DNA from: Bacteroidota bacterium
GTDB lineage: Bacteria > Bacteroidota > Bacteroidia > Chitinophagales > Chitinophagaceae
Length of the DNA: 64,000 nt
Direction of reading: 5' to 3'
NCBI GenBank assembly: GCA_023428755.1
Contig: JAEYWX010000006.1
Location: 186,001 to 250,000, forward strand
The translations under genes and the position numbers were made by a program. How positions within the stretch are numbered: the first letter of the stretch is position 1; each line of letters begins with the position of its first letter. The notes beneath the pieces were generated by a model. That model was not told the origin of the DNA, searched no databases, and was given only the letters and a program-made list of their open reading frames with translations. Positions 1-8,298 of this stretch are shown one piece after another.

Positions 1-230
1 AAATGATCCGCAGGTTCATGAATGAATACGAGCAGGTTGAAGCAAGGCCTCTATCTGTTGAAGCAGGAGAAAGAGTACGAATAAAAACCGGTCTAATGAT
101 GGATGCAGAGGGCTTGGTAATAAGAGTAATGAACAATCGGGCCTATGTATTACTGGAAACGTTAGGATATGAGTTAACAGCCCAGTTTGAGAAAAATAAT
201 TTGGAACCGGTAAAAGCTGGTGGCTGCTGA
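1..230 (+). CDS. NusG-paralogue antiterminator (KOW domain), 5' truncated by window edge
   Basis: Only the last 75 codons are visible; the ATG at position 3 is probably internal. What is seen is a linker followed by a KOW domain (starting near VEAGERVRIKTG), the C-terminal half of NusG/RfaH proteins. Known of the family: Bacteroidota capsule and exopolysaccharide operons often begin with a NusG paralogue (UpxY or LoaP type) that rides on RNA polymerase and suppresses early termination in the long operon behind it. Its place right before a Wza-type gene and a same-strand locus of more than 40 kb fits that role. The NGN domain that would separate a paralogue from housekeeping NusG lies outside the window, so the assignment rests partly on context. 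Confidence 0.7.
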   Translation, partial: MIRRFMNEYEQVEARPLSVEAGERVRIKTGLMMDAEGLVIRVMNNRAYVLLETLGYELTAQFEKNNLEPVKAGGC

Positions 231-252
231 TTACGCAGCTTTTGTTGTATAA

Positions 253-267
253 GGGTAGCAACTACCC
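253..267 (+). promoter_or_regulatory. small hairpin in leader of the polysaccharide operon
   Basis: GGGTAG, a CAA loop and CTACCC form a perfect 6-bp stem in the 80-base gap between the NusG-like gene and the Wza-like gene. There is no U-run, so it is not an intrinsic terminator. It contains GGTAGC, which resembles the core of the ops element read by RfaH-type antiterminators; a regulatory role is inference only. Confidence 0.3.
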
Positions 268-310
268 ACGACGCTGTAGTAATAAATAAAACAATGTTAC
301 GTTGAAGAGC

Positions 311-1180
311 ATGAACCAAACAACTAATCAATCTTCTGTTATGATACGACTTTTTGGCTCTTTTTGCATTCTGTTCTTGCTATTCTTATCTGCATGCGTT
401 TCGCCCGAAAAACTCCGCAAAGAAGCCGTTTATTTCAATGAGGGATTGGATACTGCTAAACTTGGGCAGTATAATATTGTAGAGCCGGTTATTCAAAAAG
501 GTGATTTGCTGCAAATCAATATTGCTTCAAAAAGTTCATCAGCGAATCAGTTATTTAATCAAAACTATTCGCAGGGTGTGGTTGGAGCCGGAGCAGAGGC
601 GGCCGGAGCAGGTTCTGGTGCTAGTATGGGAACAGGCGGAGCTGGGGGTGCCTCAAACAATTATCTGGTTGACATTATAACAGGAGAAATTAAGCTGCCA
701 TTGCTTGGGGTAATACAAGCAGATGGTATGACAAAATCTGCTCTCGAGAAAGAAATCGTTAAACGGGCAGGTGAATATCTGAAAGAAGATCCGATTGTAA
801 ATATCAGGTATCAGAATTTTAGAGTCACGTTTCATGGAATGGTCGGTTCTCCCGGATCTATTATTTTCCCATCGGAGCGTGTTACCTTTCTGGAAGCACT
901 TGGTATGGCCGGGGGTGTTGAAGAGGGGGGCAACTTAAAAAATATACTGATCATTCGTGAACAAAACGGAGTGCGGACGATGCATACCGTGGATCTTACC
1001 AAAGGTGATTTTTTCAATTCCCCCAATTATTATCTCAAGCAAAATGACATGGTATATGTGGCGCCAACCGACCGTAAACTTGTATCTTCAGATCAGTCGT
1101 TCCAACGCCGGTTTCAACTTATAAGTATTGGAGTTACTTTTTTGAATTTTATTATTATTCTCGCTAATCTTATCCGATAA
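311..1180 (+). CDS. Wza-type polysaccharide export lipoprotein (OPX)
   Basis: Outer-membrane polysaccharide export protein: by family knowledge it forms the channel that takes the polymer across the outer membrane with the Wzc-type partner encoded next. Seen: a lipoprotein signal with lipobox LSAC (Cys about 29), a polysaccharide-export domain starting at IQKGDLLQINIA, one or more SLBB-like beta-grasp stretches (FRVTFHGMVGSPGSI), and a hydrophobic C-terminal segment (VTFLNFIIILANLI). A Gly/Ala/Ser-rich insert of about 28 residues (near residue 90 to 117) interrupts the export domain and is unusual. ATG at 311 is preferred over TTG at 302; ATG at 341 gives a more compact signal peptide and is also possible. 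It ends 12 bases before the kinase gene. Confidence 0.85.
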   Translation: MNQTTNQSSVMIRLFGSFCILFLLFLSACVSPEKLRKEAVYFNEGLDTAKLGQYNIVEPVIQKGDLLQINIASKSSSANQLFNQNYSQGVVGAGAEAAGAGSGASMGTGGAGGASNNYLVDIITGEIKLPLLGVIQADGMTKSALEKEIVKRAGEYLKEDPIVNIRYQNFRVTFHGMVGSPGSIIFPSERVTFLEALGMAGGVEEGGNLKNILIIREQNGVRTMHTVDLTKGDFFNSPNYYLKQNDMVYVAPTDRKLVSSDQSFQRRFQLISIGVTFLNFIIILANLIR

Positions 1181-1192
1181 TTTTTATTACGA

Positions 1193-3583
1193 ATGCCCAA
1201 CGAATTTGACCATCTGCCGCAGGCAGAATCCGAAAGCAGGTTGATGACTTTCAAAGAGGTACTCTTTAAGTACATCTCGAATCTGCCCTTATTTTTCTTC
1301 TCCCTCGGTATAGCCCTCATCATATCATGGGCCTACCTGCGTTGGGCTACTCCGGTATACACGGTCAACAGCAGTATGATTGTAAAAGTTGAGAACGCCA
1401 CTAATATAAAAGGGAACGATAAATTCAGCAGTATTTTTAACCCAACCGATAAGATCAATACTGAAGATGAAATTGACCTGATGCGTTCAAAAGAATTTTT
1501 GAAGCGTGTGGTAGATAGCCTGGAATTGAACAATACATATATCGAACACGGGAAAGTAAGGAGCAGTGAAATTTACAAACAAACACCTTTTCGGGTTGAG
1601 CCGGTTAATATTATTGACAGTAACAGAGGCTATTCGTTTAACATTGAAATACGTGATCAAAACAGTTTCTTGATCAATAAAGAAACCAAGCCCCGTTTGA
1701 TTTACAGTAATGTTGAAGTGGGCGGTTCTACCTTCCGGATTGTGCCGAACATTGGTTTGGAAGATGCCGGAGGGAGGAAGTTTACCTACAGCTGGAGCCC
1801 TTCCAAATCTGTTGCAGGGTCAATTGCCGGTGGCTTAAATATTTCGCCCAAAAGCCGTAGCTCCAGTGTATTGATTCTAACGTTAAATACTTTAAATGTT
1901 GATAAAGGGCTTGATATTCTGAACCAGGTAATGAAAGAATATGGATTGTATAACGTACAAGATAAAAGCAGAATATCTGAAAACTCTCTCCGCTTCATTT
2001 CAGATCGTTTAGCCAGTCTGGAAGCCGATCTGGGAATTGTAGAAACCAATCTCCAGGATTTCAAAAAGCGGAACCAATATCTCGATCTTGAGAATCAATC
2101 GCAAATGTATCTGACCAATTTGAGTGAAACAGAAGCCGAATTGGTTACCCAGGAAATGCAGATTAAGTTGTTAGACATGCTGGACAACTATGTCAAAGAT
2201 AAAAGCAAAGCATTTGAACTTACGCCCTCTCCATTGGGTATCAACGATCCTACATTAGCAACGTTAATTACTGAATACAATCAACTTATTTTACGTCGTG
2301 AAAACGAGCTGAGAGAAAACCGTGCAACCAGTCCGGTCATCAAAGAAATCGAGCAAAATATTGAAAAGGCCCGCACATCAATCATCGAAAATCTGAAGAA
2401 TATTCGTCAGGCGTATGTGCTTTCGAAAACAGAGTTGCAGAAGCGAAATAATTCCATGCGTTCAGAAATGTTTGCGCTGCCGGAAAAGGAAAGCCAGATA
2501 AGGGAAATCAAACGTCAGCAACTTATCAAGAATGAATTATATACATTTCTGCTTCAAAAAAGAGAAGAAACAGGTATTCAATTAGCTTCAACTTTATCGA
2601 ACTCTAAAATTTTCTCAGAAGCAGAAGGAGGCGGTGTACCCATTTTCCCTAAACGGCGCAATGCATACATGCTTGCTATTTTCTTTGGATTGCTGGTGCC
2701 TGTAATAATTATTTTGATTCGTGACCTCATGAATGACCGGGTAACAACAAAGGCCGATATCACGAAATTTACAAAAATGCCGGTGATCGGTGAATTGGGG
2801 CATAATGATAAACCGGAAACGCTGGTAGTGGTAAAGAACAGCCGTACAATTCTGGCAGAGCAATTCCGTATTATTCGTTCGAACCTGCAACCCGTTCTCA
2901 AGAAAGACCGGACACCTGTAATATTAGTTACATCTTCTTTCAGTGGTGAGGGTAAATCGTTTGCTGCAACCAATCTCGCTGCTTCAATTGCACTTACCGG
3001 GAAACGCACCGTTGTGCTTGAGTTTGATTTGCGAAAACCAAAAGTTGTGAGTGGGCTCGGATTGCAACGGGCATTCGGCATTACGCACTATGTAATTGGT
3101 AAAATCGGGTTGGAAGAATTGCCGATTAAGGTGCCGGATACCGATAACCTGTTTGTTATTGCCTGCGGACCTACGCCACCAAATCCATCAGAAATGTTGC
3201 TGGAACCCAAAATCAAAGAACTGTTTGAATTTTGCAGGGATCATTTTGATGCTGTAATTATTGATACGGCCCCTGTTGGACTGGTAAGCGATGCTATGAC
3301 GCTGGCTCAGTTTGCTGATGCAACTTTATTTGTAATTCGCCAACGGTATACATTCAAAAAGCAATTGCAGATGCTGGAAGATCTTTACCAACAAAAGAAA
3401 TTCCCTTCTACAAGTATGCTGGTGAATGATATTAAAGTGGAAGGGTATAACAGTTATTATGGTTATGGTGGTTATGGATACGGTTATGGATACGGTTATG
3501 GATACGGTTATGGCTATTACGATAACGATCCGTCAAAAAATAAGTGGTATAACAAAGTGCTGCAGTTTATTGGCATTAGGTAA
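1193..3583 (+). CDS. wzc: Wzc-type polysaccharide co-polymerase / BY-kinase
   Basis: Inner-membrane tyrosine autokinase that controls polymer length and export. Domains in order: Wzz-type N-terminus with a membrane helix at about residues 31-50, a long periplasmic region with predicted coiled coil (about 270-450), a second membrane helix (about 484-506), then the cytoplasmic BY-kinase with Walker A SSFSGEGKSFAATN (about 583), Walker A' VVLEFDLRKPKV (about 610) and Walker B DAVIIDTAPVGLVSDA (about 685). The tail (about 750-778) holds 13 tyrosines in under 30 residues, mostly alternating Gly-Tyr; such tyrosine clusters are autophosphorylated in this family. The matching phosphatase gene lies at the far end of the locus (42760). 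A length of 796 residues is normal for a fused Wzc. Confidence 0.92.
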   Translation: MPNEFDHLPQAESESRLMTFKEVLFKYISNLPLFFFSLGIALIISWAYLRWATPVYTVNSSMIVKVENATNIKGNDKFSSIFNPTDKINTEDEIDLMRSKEFLKRVVDSLELNNTYIEHGKVRSSEIYKQTPFRVEPVNIIDSNRGYSFNIEIRDQNSFLINKETKPRLIYSNVEVGGSTFRIVPNIGLEDAGGRKFTYSWSPSKSVAGSIAGGLNISPKSRSSSVLILTLNTLNVDKGLDILNQVMKEYGLYNVQDKSRISENSLRFISDRLASLEADLGIVETNLQDFKKRNQYLDLENQSQMYLTNLSETEAELVTQEMQIKLLDMLDNYVKDKSKAFELTPSPLGINDPTLATLITEYNQLILRRENELRENRATSPVIKEIEQNIEKARTSIIENLKNIRQAYVLSKTELQKRNNSMRSEMFALPEKESQIREIKRQQLIKNELYTFLLQKREETGIQLASTLSNSKIFSEAEGGGVPIFPKRRNAYMLAIFFGLLVPVIIILIRDLMNDRVTTKADITKFTKMPVIGELGHNDKPETLVVVKNSRTILAEQFRIIRSNLQPVLKKDRTPVILVTSSFSGEGKSFAATNLAASIALTGKRTVVLEFDLRKPKVVSGLGLQRAFGITHYVIGKIGLEELPIKVPDTDNLFVIACGPTPPNPSEMLLEPKIKELFEFCRDHFDAVIIDTAPVGLVSDAMTLAQFADATLFVIRQRYTFKKQLQMLEDLYQQKKFPSTSMLVNDIKVEGYNSYYGYGGYGYGYGYGYGYGYGYYDNDPSKNKWYNKVLQFIGIR
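3476..3511 (+). repeat. three 12-bp tandem units encoding Gly-Tyr-Gly-Tyr in the Wzc tail
   Basis: The unit GGATACGGTTAT occurs three times back to back, in frame, inside the tyrosine-rich tail of the kinase gene. Gain or loss of a unit would keep the frame and change the number of phosphorylatable tyrosines by two. Length variation between strains is inference. Confidence 0.9.
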
Positions 3584-3645
3584 CACAAACCGTTGAAAAG
3601 GGTTAATCCCAGAATATCCATTTTTTTACATGATTTCCTTACTCT

Positions 3646-5421
3646 ATGTGCCGCATAGCCGGAATTTTTGATCCACAGGTAAAGAATTTGCAGGGCCAGG
3701 TGATTCGTATGCGTGATGCCATGCATCGAGGTGGTCCGGATGATGCAGGTTTATTTATGCATCCTTCGCTGCCGTTAGCATTGGGCCATCGTCGTTTGTC
3801 ATTGATTGATCTCAGCGAGGCAGGTCACCAACCCATGATTGATGAAGAACTTACGATTGTTTTCAATGGTGAAATTTATAATTATTTGGAATTACGTTCC
3901 ACTCTTCAGCACTATGGCCATCAATTTAAAACGGAAAGTGATACGGAGGTAATTTTAAAGGCCTACCGGCAGTGGGGGGTAGATGCATTCGAATATTTCA
4001 ATGGCATGTTTGCCCTTGCACTGCTTGATGCTCAAAAGCAACAACTGATCCTTGCAAGGGACCATGCCGGCATCAAGCCTCTTTATTATTATATCGATCA
4101 GCATTGCCTCTATTTTGCTTCCGAGATCCGGGCATTTGCAAAAGCTGAAAAGAAATTTGAAGAAAACAGGAAATGGCGTTCGGCATTTTTAACCTTCGGT
4201 CATTTGCCCGAACCCATTACTACGCTGAAAGATGTTGTGCCACTGGCCAAAGGAACGGCACTGATCATCGAACTTCCTTCATTGAAAAAGAAAACACATC
4301 GTTTTTTTAAATGGTCGTTTACCGGCCAATTGAAAGATGAGCAGGAAGCAATTCAACTGATGCGGGCAACATTGGAAGAAGCTGTTGACAGACATTTGAT
4401 TGCTGATGCGCCAATTGGATTGTTCTTAAGCGGTGGTATTGACTCAAGCCTGCTTACGCTGATAGCGAGCCATACTAAAAAGGAGGATCTGCACACACTT
4501 TCCATTATTTTCAACGAAAAGGACTATTCTGAAGAGAAATATCAACAACTCATTATTGACAAAACCGGAGCTAAACATCAATCGTTCCTGGTTACAAAAG
4601 ATGTGTTTAACCAGCAATTAGATGATGCCATGGAGGCCATGGATCAGCCAACACTGGATGGAATTAATACATACTTTATTTCGATGTATGCAAAAGCATA
4701 TGGACTAAAGGCTGTATTGTCGGGCCTTGGTGCCGATGAACTGTTTGGTGGATATCCTTCCTTCCGGCAACAGAAAAAAATGAAGTACGTGCAAAAACTG
4801 CCGGTTGGTTTTTTGCGCCAGTTGCAACATTTTCCCGATCACCGGATGCGGAAGTTAGGGTATGCCGGTATGCAAAATGCAGCGTCTGAATATCTTAGTT
4901 ACCGTGGAATTTTTACACCCGTTTCTGTAGCAGCATTACTGGGCAGTACACAAGAGGAAATCGAAAACGACCTGCTGGAGTTAAGTGATTTCTATCCTGT
5001 AGGTGAATTAAGTAACGGGAACAGGGTAAGTTGGCTCGAAACAAATTTTTATATGCAGAATCAGCTGCTCAAGGACTCTGATTTTATGAGCATGTGGCAT
5101 GGGATAGAAATACGGGTGCCCTTTTTAGATAAGGAAGTAATGTTGATGGCAGCTGCCATTGATCAGGTAATTAAATTTAAAACCGTTCCACCAAAATATA
5201 TGTTGGTAAAATCGTTTGAAAACGAATTACCGCAGGCCATTTGGAAAAGAAAGAAGCAAGGGTTCACGTTTCCGTTTGAAGGCTGGCTAAAAGCAAATGA
5301 ATACATCAAACCATCCAATACAGCAGAAGAATTGTTGTACCGTGATTTTCAAAAAAAGAAATTATCATGGGGACGTTACTGGTGTGCTTTGCTGATGAAC
5401 CGTTTCAAGGAAAATATCTGA
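3646..5421 (+). CDS. asnB: asparagine synthase-type amidotransferase (glutamine-hydrolysing)
   Basis: Two-domain class II glutamine amidotransferase. Seen: Cys2 as N-terminal nucleophile, glutaminase motifs MHRGGPDD, GHRRLSLIDLS and FNGEIYNY, then the ATP pyrophosphatase domain with PP-loop LFLSGGIDSS (about 262-271). Residue 3 is Arg (MCRIAGIF) where the family nearly always has Gly. Its 591 residues are normal for AsnB. In polysaccharide loci such proteins are thought to turn a sugar carboxylate into an amide (the WbpS example in Pseudomonas O-antigen) rather than make asparagine; two copies in this locus, with a uronic-acid pathway between them, support that reading. It lies 62 bases after wzc and one base before the next glycosyltransferase gene. 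Confidence 0.85.
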   Translation: MCRIAGIFDPQVKNLQGQVIRMRDAMHRGGPDDAGLFMHPSLPLALGHRRLSLIDLSEAGHQPMIDEELTIVFNGEIYNYLELRSTLQHYGHQFKTESDTEVILKAYRQWGVDAFEYFNGMFALALLDAQKQQLILARDHAGIKPLYYYIDQHCLYFASEIRAFAKAEKKFEENRKWRSAFLTFGHLPEPITTLKDVVPLAKGTALIIELPSLKKKTHRFFKWSFTGQLKDEQEAIQLMRATLEEAVDRHLIADAPIGLFLSGGIDSSLLTLIASHTKKEDLHTLSIIFNEKDYSEEKYQQLIIDKTGAKHQSFLVTKDVFNQQLDDAMEAMDQPTLDGINTYFISMYAKAYGLKAVLSGLGADELFGGYPSFRQQKKMKYVQKLPVGFLRQLQHFPDHRMRKLGYAGMQNAASEYLSYRGIFTPVSVAALLGSTQEEIENDLLELSDFYPVGELSNGNRVSWLETNFYMQNQLLKDSDFMSMWHGIEIRVPFLDKEVMLMAAAIDQVIKFKTVPPKYMLVKSFENELPQAIWKRKKQGFTFPFEGWLKANEYIKPSNTAEELLYRDFQKKKLSWGRYWCALLMNRFKENI

Positions 5422-5422
5422 T

Positions 5423-6529
5423 ATGAAAGAGAAACGGATTTTGGTTCTTATGCTCACTGCATTTTCACATATGGGGGGTATTGAAAAATTCAACAGAGCA
5501 TTCATCAAGGCATTGATGGATTTGTCAGCTCCTCTTTCGCTCCGCAACAGTTTTGCAGGAATGCATGATAATATTGTTGATGTGCGTTATACTGAAGCAG
5601 CACCTTACCGCTTCTACAATGGGCATAAAATAAAATTTGTGATTGCATCTGTTTGGCAGGCATTTCAACAGGATGTTATTATACTCGGCCATTTGAATCT
5701 TGCAATGATCGGCGTTTTAATGAAGCTATTTGCACCCCAAAAAAAACTCATTGTTATTTGTCATGGAATCGAAGTGTTTTCACCTGTAGGCGGCTGGAAG
5801 AAGAAAGTGTTGCATCTGGCAGATCACATACTTGCTGTAAGTACTTTTACCAAACAGCAACTGATCAGTCAACAAAAGTTGTTGGAAGAAAAAATTACTG
5901 TGTTTCCAAATACGATCGATCCTTTTTTTCAATTGCCTTCTCAATTCAGTAAGCCGGCCTATTTGTTACAACGTTATGGTATTGCTGCTGATGAAAAGGT
6001 GATCTTTACGTTAACAAGGTTGAACAGTGAAGAAGGGTATAAAGGGTATGATACATTAGTGAATTCGCTGCAGTTACTTGTTAAAAAAAATATTCCTTTC
6101 AAGTACATTCTTGCCGGTAAAGCAGATGCAACAGAACTGCACCGCATGAACCTGCTGATCAAAGAGCTGGATTTGCAAGACCACGTGATTATGCCCGGGT
6201 TTCTGCCAAACGAAGAAATTACCGATCATTACCTGCTGGCAGATGTATTTGCAATGCCGAGTAAAGGCGAAGGCTTTGGTATTGTGTACATCGAAGCAAT
6301 GGCTTGCGGATTGCAGGTGATTGCCGGAAATAAAGATGGCAGTACCGAGGCGCTGCAGTTTGGAAAACTGGGAACCCTGGTTGATCCGGATAATGAAGCA
6401 GCGTTGGCGGAGGCGTTGGTGAAGGTATTGGGTGAGGTGAGTGAACCGTTGGAGGTGCAGCAAAAAATGCTTCAGCATTTTTCGTTTGAGAAGTTTAAAG
6501 GGAGATTAAAAATTGTGTTGCAGTCTTGA
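5423..6529 (+). CDS. GT4-family glycosyltransferase
   Basis: GT-B fold retaining glycosyltransferase of 368 residues, cytoplasmic, adding a sugar from a nucleotide donor to the lipid-linked glycan. Seen: N-terminal acceptor half (MLTAFSHMGGIEKFNRAFIK), the hinge motif FTLTRLNSEEGYKGYDTLV, and the C-terminal donor site PSKGEGFGIVYIEAMACGLQVIAG with the paired glutamates of the E-x7-E signature. It follows asnB by one base. It is the last gene before a 290-base gap, so it probably closes a first transcription unit. Donor and acceptor cannot be read from sequence. Confidence 0.85.
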   Translation: MKEKRILVLMLTAFSHMGGIEKFNRAFIKALMDLSAPLSLRNSFAGMHDNIVDVRYTEAAPYRFYNGHKIKFVIASVWQAFQQDVIILGHLNLAMIGVLMKLFAPQKKLIVICHGIEVFSPVGGWKKKVLHLADHILAVSTFTKQQLISQQKLLEEKITVFPNTIDPFFQLPSQFSKPAYLLQRYGIAADEKVIFTLTRLNSEEGYKGYDTLVNSLQLLVKKNIPFKYILAGKADATELHRMNLLIKELDLQDHVIMPGFLPNEEITDHYLLADVFAMPSKGEGFGIVYIEAMACGLQVIAGNKDGSTEALQFGKLGTLVDPDNEAALAEALVKVLGEVSEPLEVQQKMLQHFSFEKFKGRLKIVLQS

Positions 6530-6544
6530 TGTGCGTTGCACATC
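6528..6544 (+). terminator. possible weak terminator hairpin
   Basis: GATGTGC, loop GTT, GCACATC form a perfect 7-bp stem starting in the stop codon of the GT4 gene, followed by a pyrimidine-rich CATCTTTCTTTTGTTT. The U-run is interrupted, so termination strength is uncertain. Confidence 0.4.
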
Positions 6545-6819
6545 CATCTTTCTTTTGTTTCCCGATGAAGTGGGTGGCGACACAAATGAAACAAAAAATC
6601 AAGACAGGAGTTATTTTCCCAAATTTCCGTCGAATAACCTCATTTAGCTAGGTTATAACTGTGGGGAATGATCGTTGTGCTTGCATCTTCCTTTCATAAA
6701 AATACAAAAAGGTGTGGTAATCGCTAAAGGAGCTGTGGTAATGAAGGATATTAAACGAAAAGGAAATCACACAGACAACCCTGCGAAAAAAGTAAAGTAA
6801 TTCTCAGCTGCCGATCAGC
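6530..6819 (+). other. 290-base intergenic gap with an inverted repeat and a tiny ORF
   Basis: Largest gap in the first half of the locus. It contains the terminator-like hairpin at its start, an inverted repeat ATAACCT-N9-AGGTTAT (6634-6656) and a 19-codon reading frame (6740-6799) whose product would be lysine-rich (MKDIKRKGNHTDNPAKKVK). No clear TAnnTTTG promoter was found. It probably separates two transcription units and may carry the promoter for the genes that follow. Confidence 0.5.
6634..6656. promoter_or_regulatory. inverted repeat, possible operator
   Basis: ATAACCT and AGGTTAT are perfect 7-bp arms separated by nine bases, lying 164 bases before the beta-keto acid cleavage enzyme gene. 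No U-run follows. It could be an operator or an RNA hairpin; neither can be decided from sequence. Confidence 0.3.
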
Positions 6820-7668
6820 ATGCATCAGCTCATCATTAATTTTTGTCCAACAGGCATGGTGCCCACTACAAAGCAAACGGCACATGTACCGGTGCATGCG
6901 CAGCAGATCATTGAAGAAGTGCATGCGGCCAATGAACTTGGGATTACCATTGCTCACCTGCATGCACGTAATGAAAATGAAACACCCACACACCGCAAAG
7001 AAGTGTATCGTACGATTGTAGAGGGTGTTCGTCAACATTGTCCTGAACTGATCATCTGCCTCAGCACATCAGGAAGAAGCACGCCGGGCTTTGAGCAGCG
7101 ATCAGAAGTGATCGAATTGTATCCTGATATGTGTTCGCTCACATTAAGCTCGCTCAATTTCATGCAGCAGGCTTCTGTTAATTCGCCAGACATCATCCAG
7201 GCATTGGCAGAAAAGATGAAACAGTATGGTGTAAAACCTGAACTGGAATGTTTTGATATGGGTATGATCAACTATGGCAGGTATCTTATCAAACGAAATA
7301 TGCTGGAAGGTCCTTTTTACTGGAACCTGTTATATGGAAATATCGCCGGTATGCAGGCAGAACTTGTACAGATCGGCAATGCCATCAGGGAAATACAAAG
7401 TGAAACGGCTGCACAACACTTTATTGCTTTGGGCGGATTGGGAAGTGAGCAACTGGCCGTCAACAGTATTGCCATTGCAGCAGGTTATGGTGTAAGAGTA
7501 GGGCTTGAGGATAATATCTGGTTCGATAAACAACGCAAACAGCTGGCAACAAATATTGACTTACTTACAAGAGTGCATCAACTGATGCAGCTGCATGAAT
7601 ACAGTGTGATGCCGTCAGCCGTATTAGGTAAACAGGGATTTTACAATGAACACCGCACTGGGATATAG
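6820..7668 (+). CDS. beta-keto acid cleavage enzyme (BKACE, DUF849)
   Basis: Zn-dependent TIM-barrel enzyme. Known reaction type: a beta-keto acid plus acetyl-CoA gives acetoacetate plus a new acyl-CoA (Kce, acting on 3-keto-5-aminohexanoate, is the type member). The signature residues are all present: HLHAR with Zn ligands His46 and His48, the SLTLSSLNF strand, ELECFDMGMINYG, the GGLGSEQ turn and RVGLEDN with Glu230, in the numbering seen for Kce. Length 282 is normal. The next gene, a hexapeptide acyltransferase, starts inside its last 23 bases, so the two are probably translationally coupled. A CoA enzyme inside a polysaccharide locus suggests it makes an acyl donor for a sugar amine; this is inference. 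Its actual substrate is unknown. Confidence 0.85.
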   Translation: MHQLIINFCPTGMVPTTKQTAHVPVHAQQIIEEVHAANELGITIAHLHARNENETPTHRKEVYRTIVEGVRQHCPELIICLSTSGRSTPGFEQRSEVIELYPDMCSLTLSSLNFMQQASVNSPDIIQALAEKMKQYGVKPELECFDMGMINYGRYLIKRNMLEGPFYWNLLYGNIAGMQAELVQIGNAIREIQSETAAQHFIALGGLGSEQLAVNSIAIAAGYGVRVGLEDNIWFDKQRKQLATNIDLLTRVHQLMQLHEYSVMPSAVLGKQGFYNEHRTGI

Positions 7669-8293
7669 TGAATCGCAATTGAGCAGAGTGCTGGATGTGT
7701 TGTTTGCCAGCGAACAGCCAGCGCAGGTTTGTGTGGTGCAGAATATGACCGTACAAAGAGAAATACCCATTGCTGATCCTGCACTGCAGGTGCAAATTGC
7801 GGATGCGGCCACATGGCATGCAAGTGCTGATGACCGTTTCCTGTTTGGTGTGGCAAGGCCACTTATTAAAAAAGCTGTGTTCGATTATTTTCTTAGAGAA
7901 AAAAATATTGATGCCGTTTTGTATCGCAACCTGGTCGACCGTTCGTCTGTTCTTTCATCAACGGTGAAAACAGGAAACGGTTTGTTTGTTGAACCATTGT
8001 CGGTGATTACTTCTTTTACAACGCTTGGTTTTGCGGTTACGGTTAACCGCCAGGTGAGTATTGGTCATCATTGCAGCATTGGAGACTTTGTAACCATTAA
8101 TCCCGGTGTACATATTGCCGGACATTGTACTATTGGTAATGCGGTGCAAATAGGTATTGGTTCTGTTGTGTTTGATCATATCAGCATTGGAGAAGGAAGC
8201 ATCATAGGTGGCGGAAGTGTGGTAACAAAAGATATTCCGGCCGGTGTAAAAGCATGGGGCAACCCCTGCAAGGTGATGGGAACGCTTTCGTAA
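7646..8293 (+). CDS. PglD/NeuD-like sugar O/N-acyltransferase (left-handed beta helix)
   Basis: Acyltransferase of 215 residues. The first 90 residues look like the Rossmann-like nucleotide-sugar binding half of PglD/NeuD proteins, though the usual glycine-rich start is degenerate. The rest is a left-handed beta helix of hexapeptide repeats (VSIGHHCSIGDFVTINPGVH, IGNAVQIGIGSVV) ending in the common GVKAWGNPCKVMG cap. HH in the SIGHHCSIGD turn is where PglD has its catalytic histidine. It overlaps the BKACE gene by 23 bases and is followed by a sugar aminotransferase, so N-acylation of a 4-amino sugar is the likely role. Whether the acyl group is acetyl or a BKACE product is open. Confidence 0.8.
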   Translation: MNTALGYSESQLSRVLDVLFASEQPAQVCVVQNMTVQREIPIADPALQVQIADAATWHASADDRFLFGVARPLIKKAVFDYFLREKNIDAVLYRNLVDRSSVLSSTVKTGNGLFVEPLSVITSFTTLGFAVTVNRQVSIGHHCSIGDFVTINPGVHIAGHCTIGNAVQIGIGSVVFDHISIGEGSIIGGGSVVTKDIPAGVKAWGNPCKVMGTLS

Positions 8294-8298
8294 TTATT

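Noticed and set aside
2578..3081. 167-codon minus-strand open frame inside wzc
   Set aside because: It is antisense to the conserved kinase domain; its product has no domain-like pattern and the plus-strand gene explains the region.
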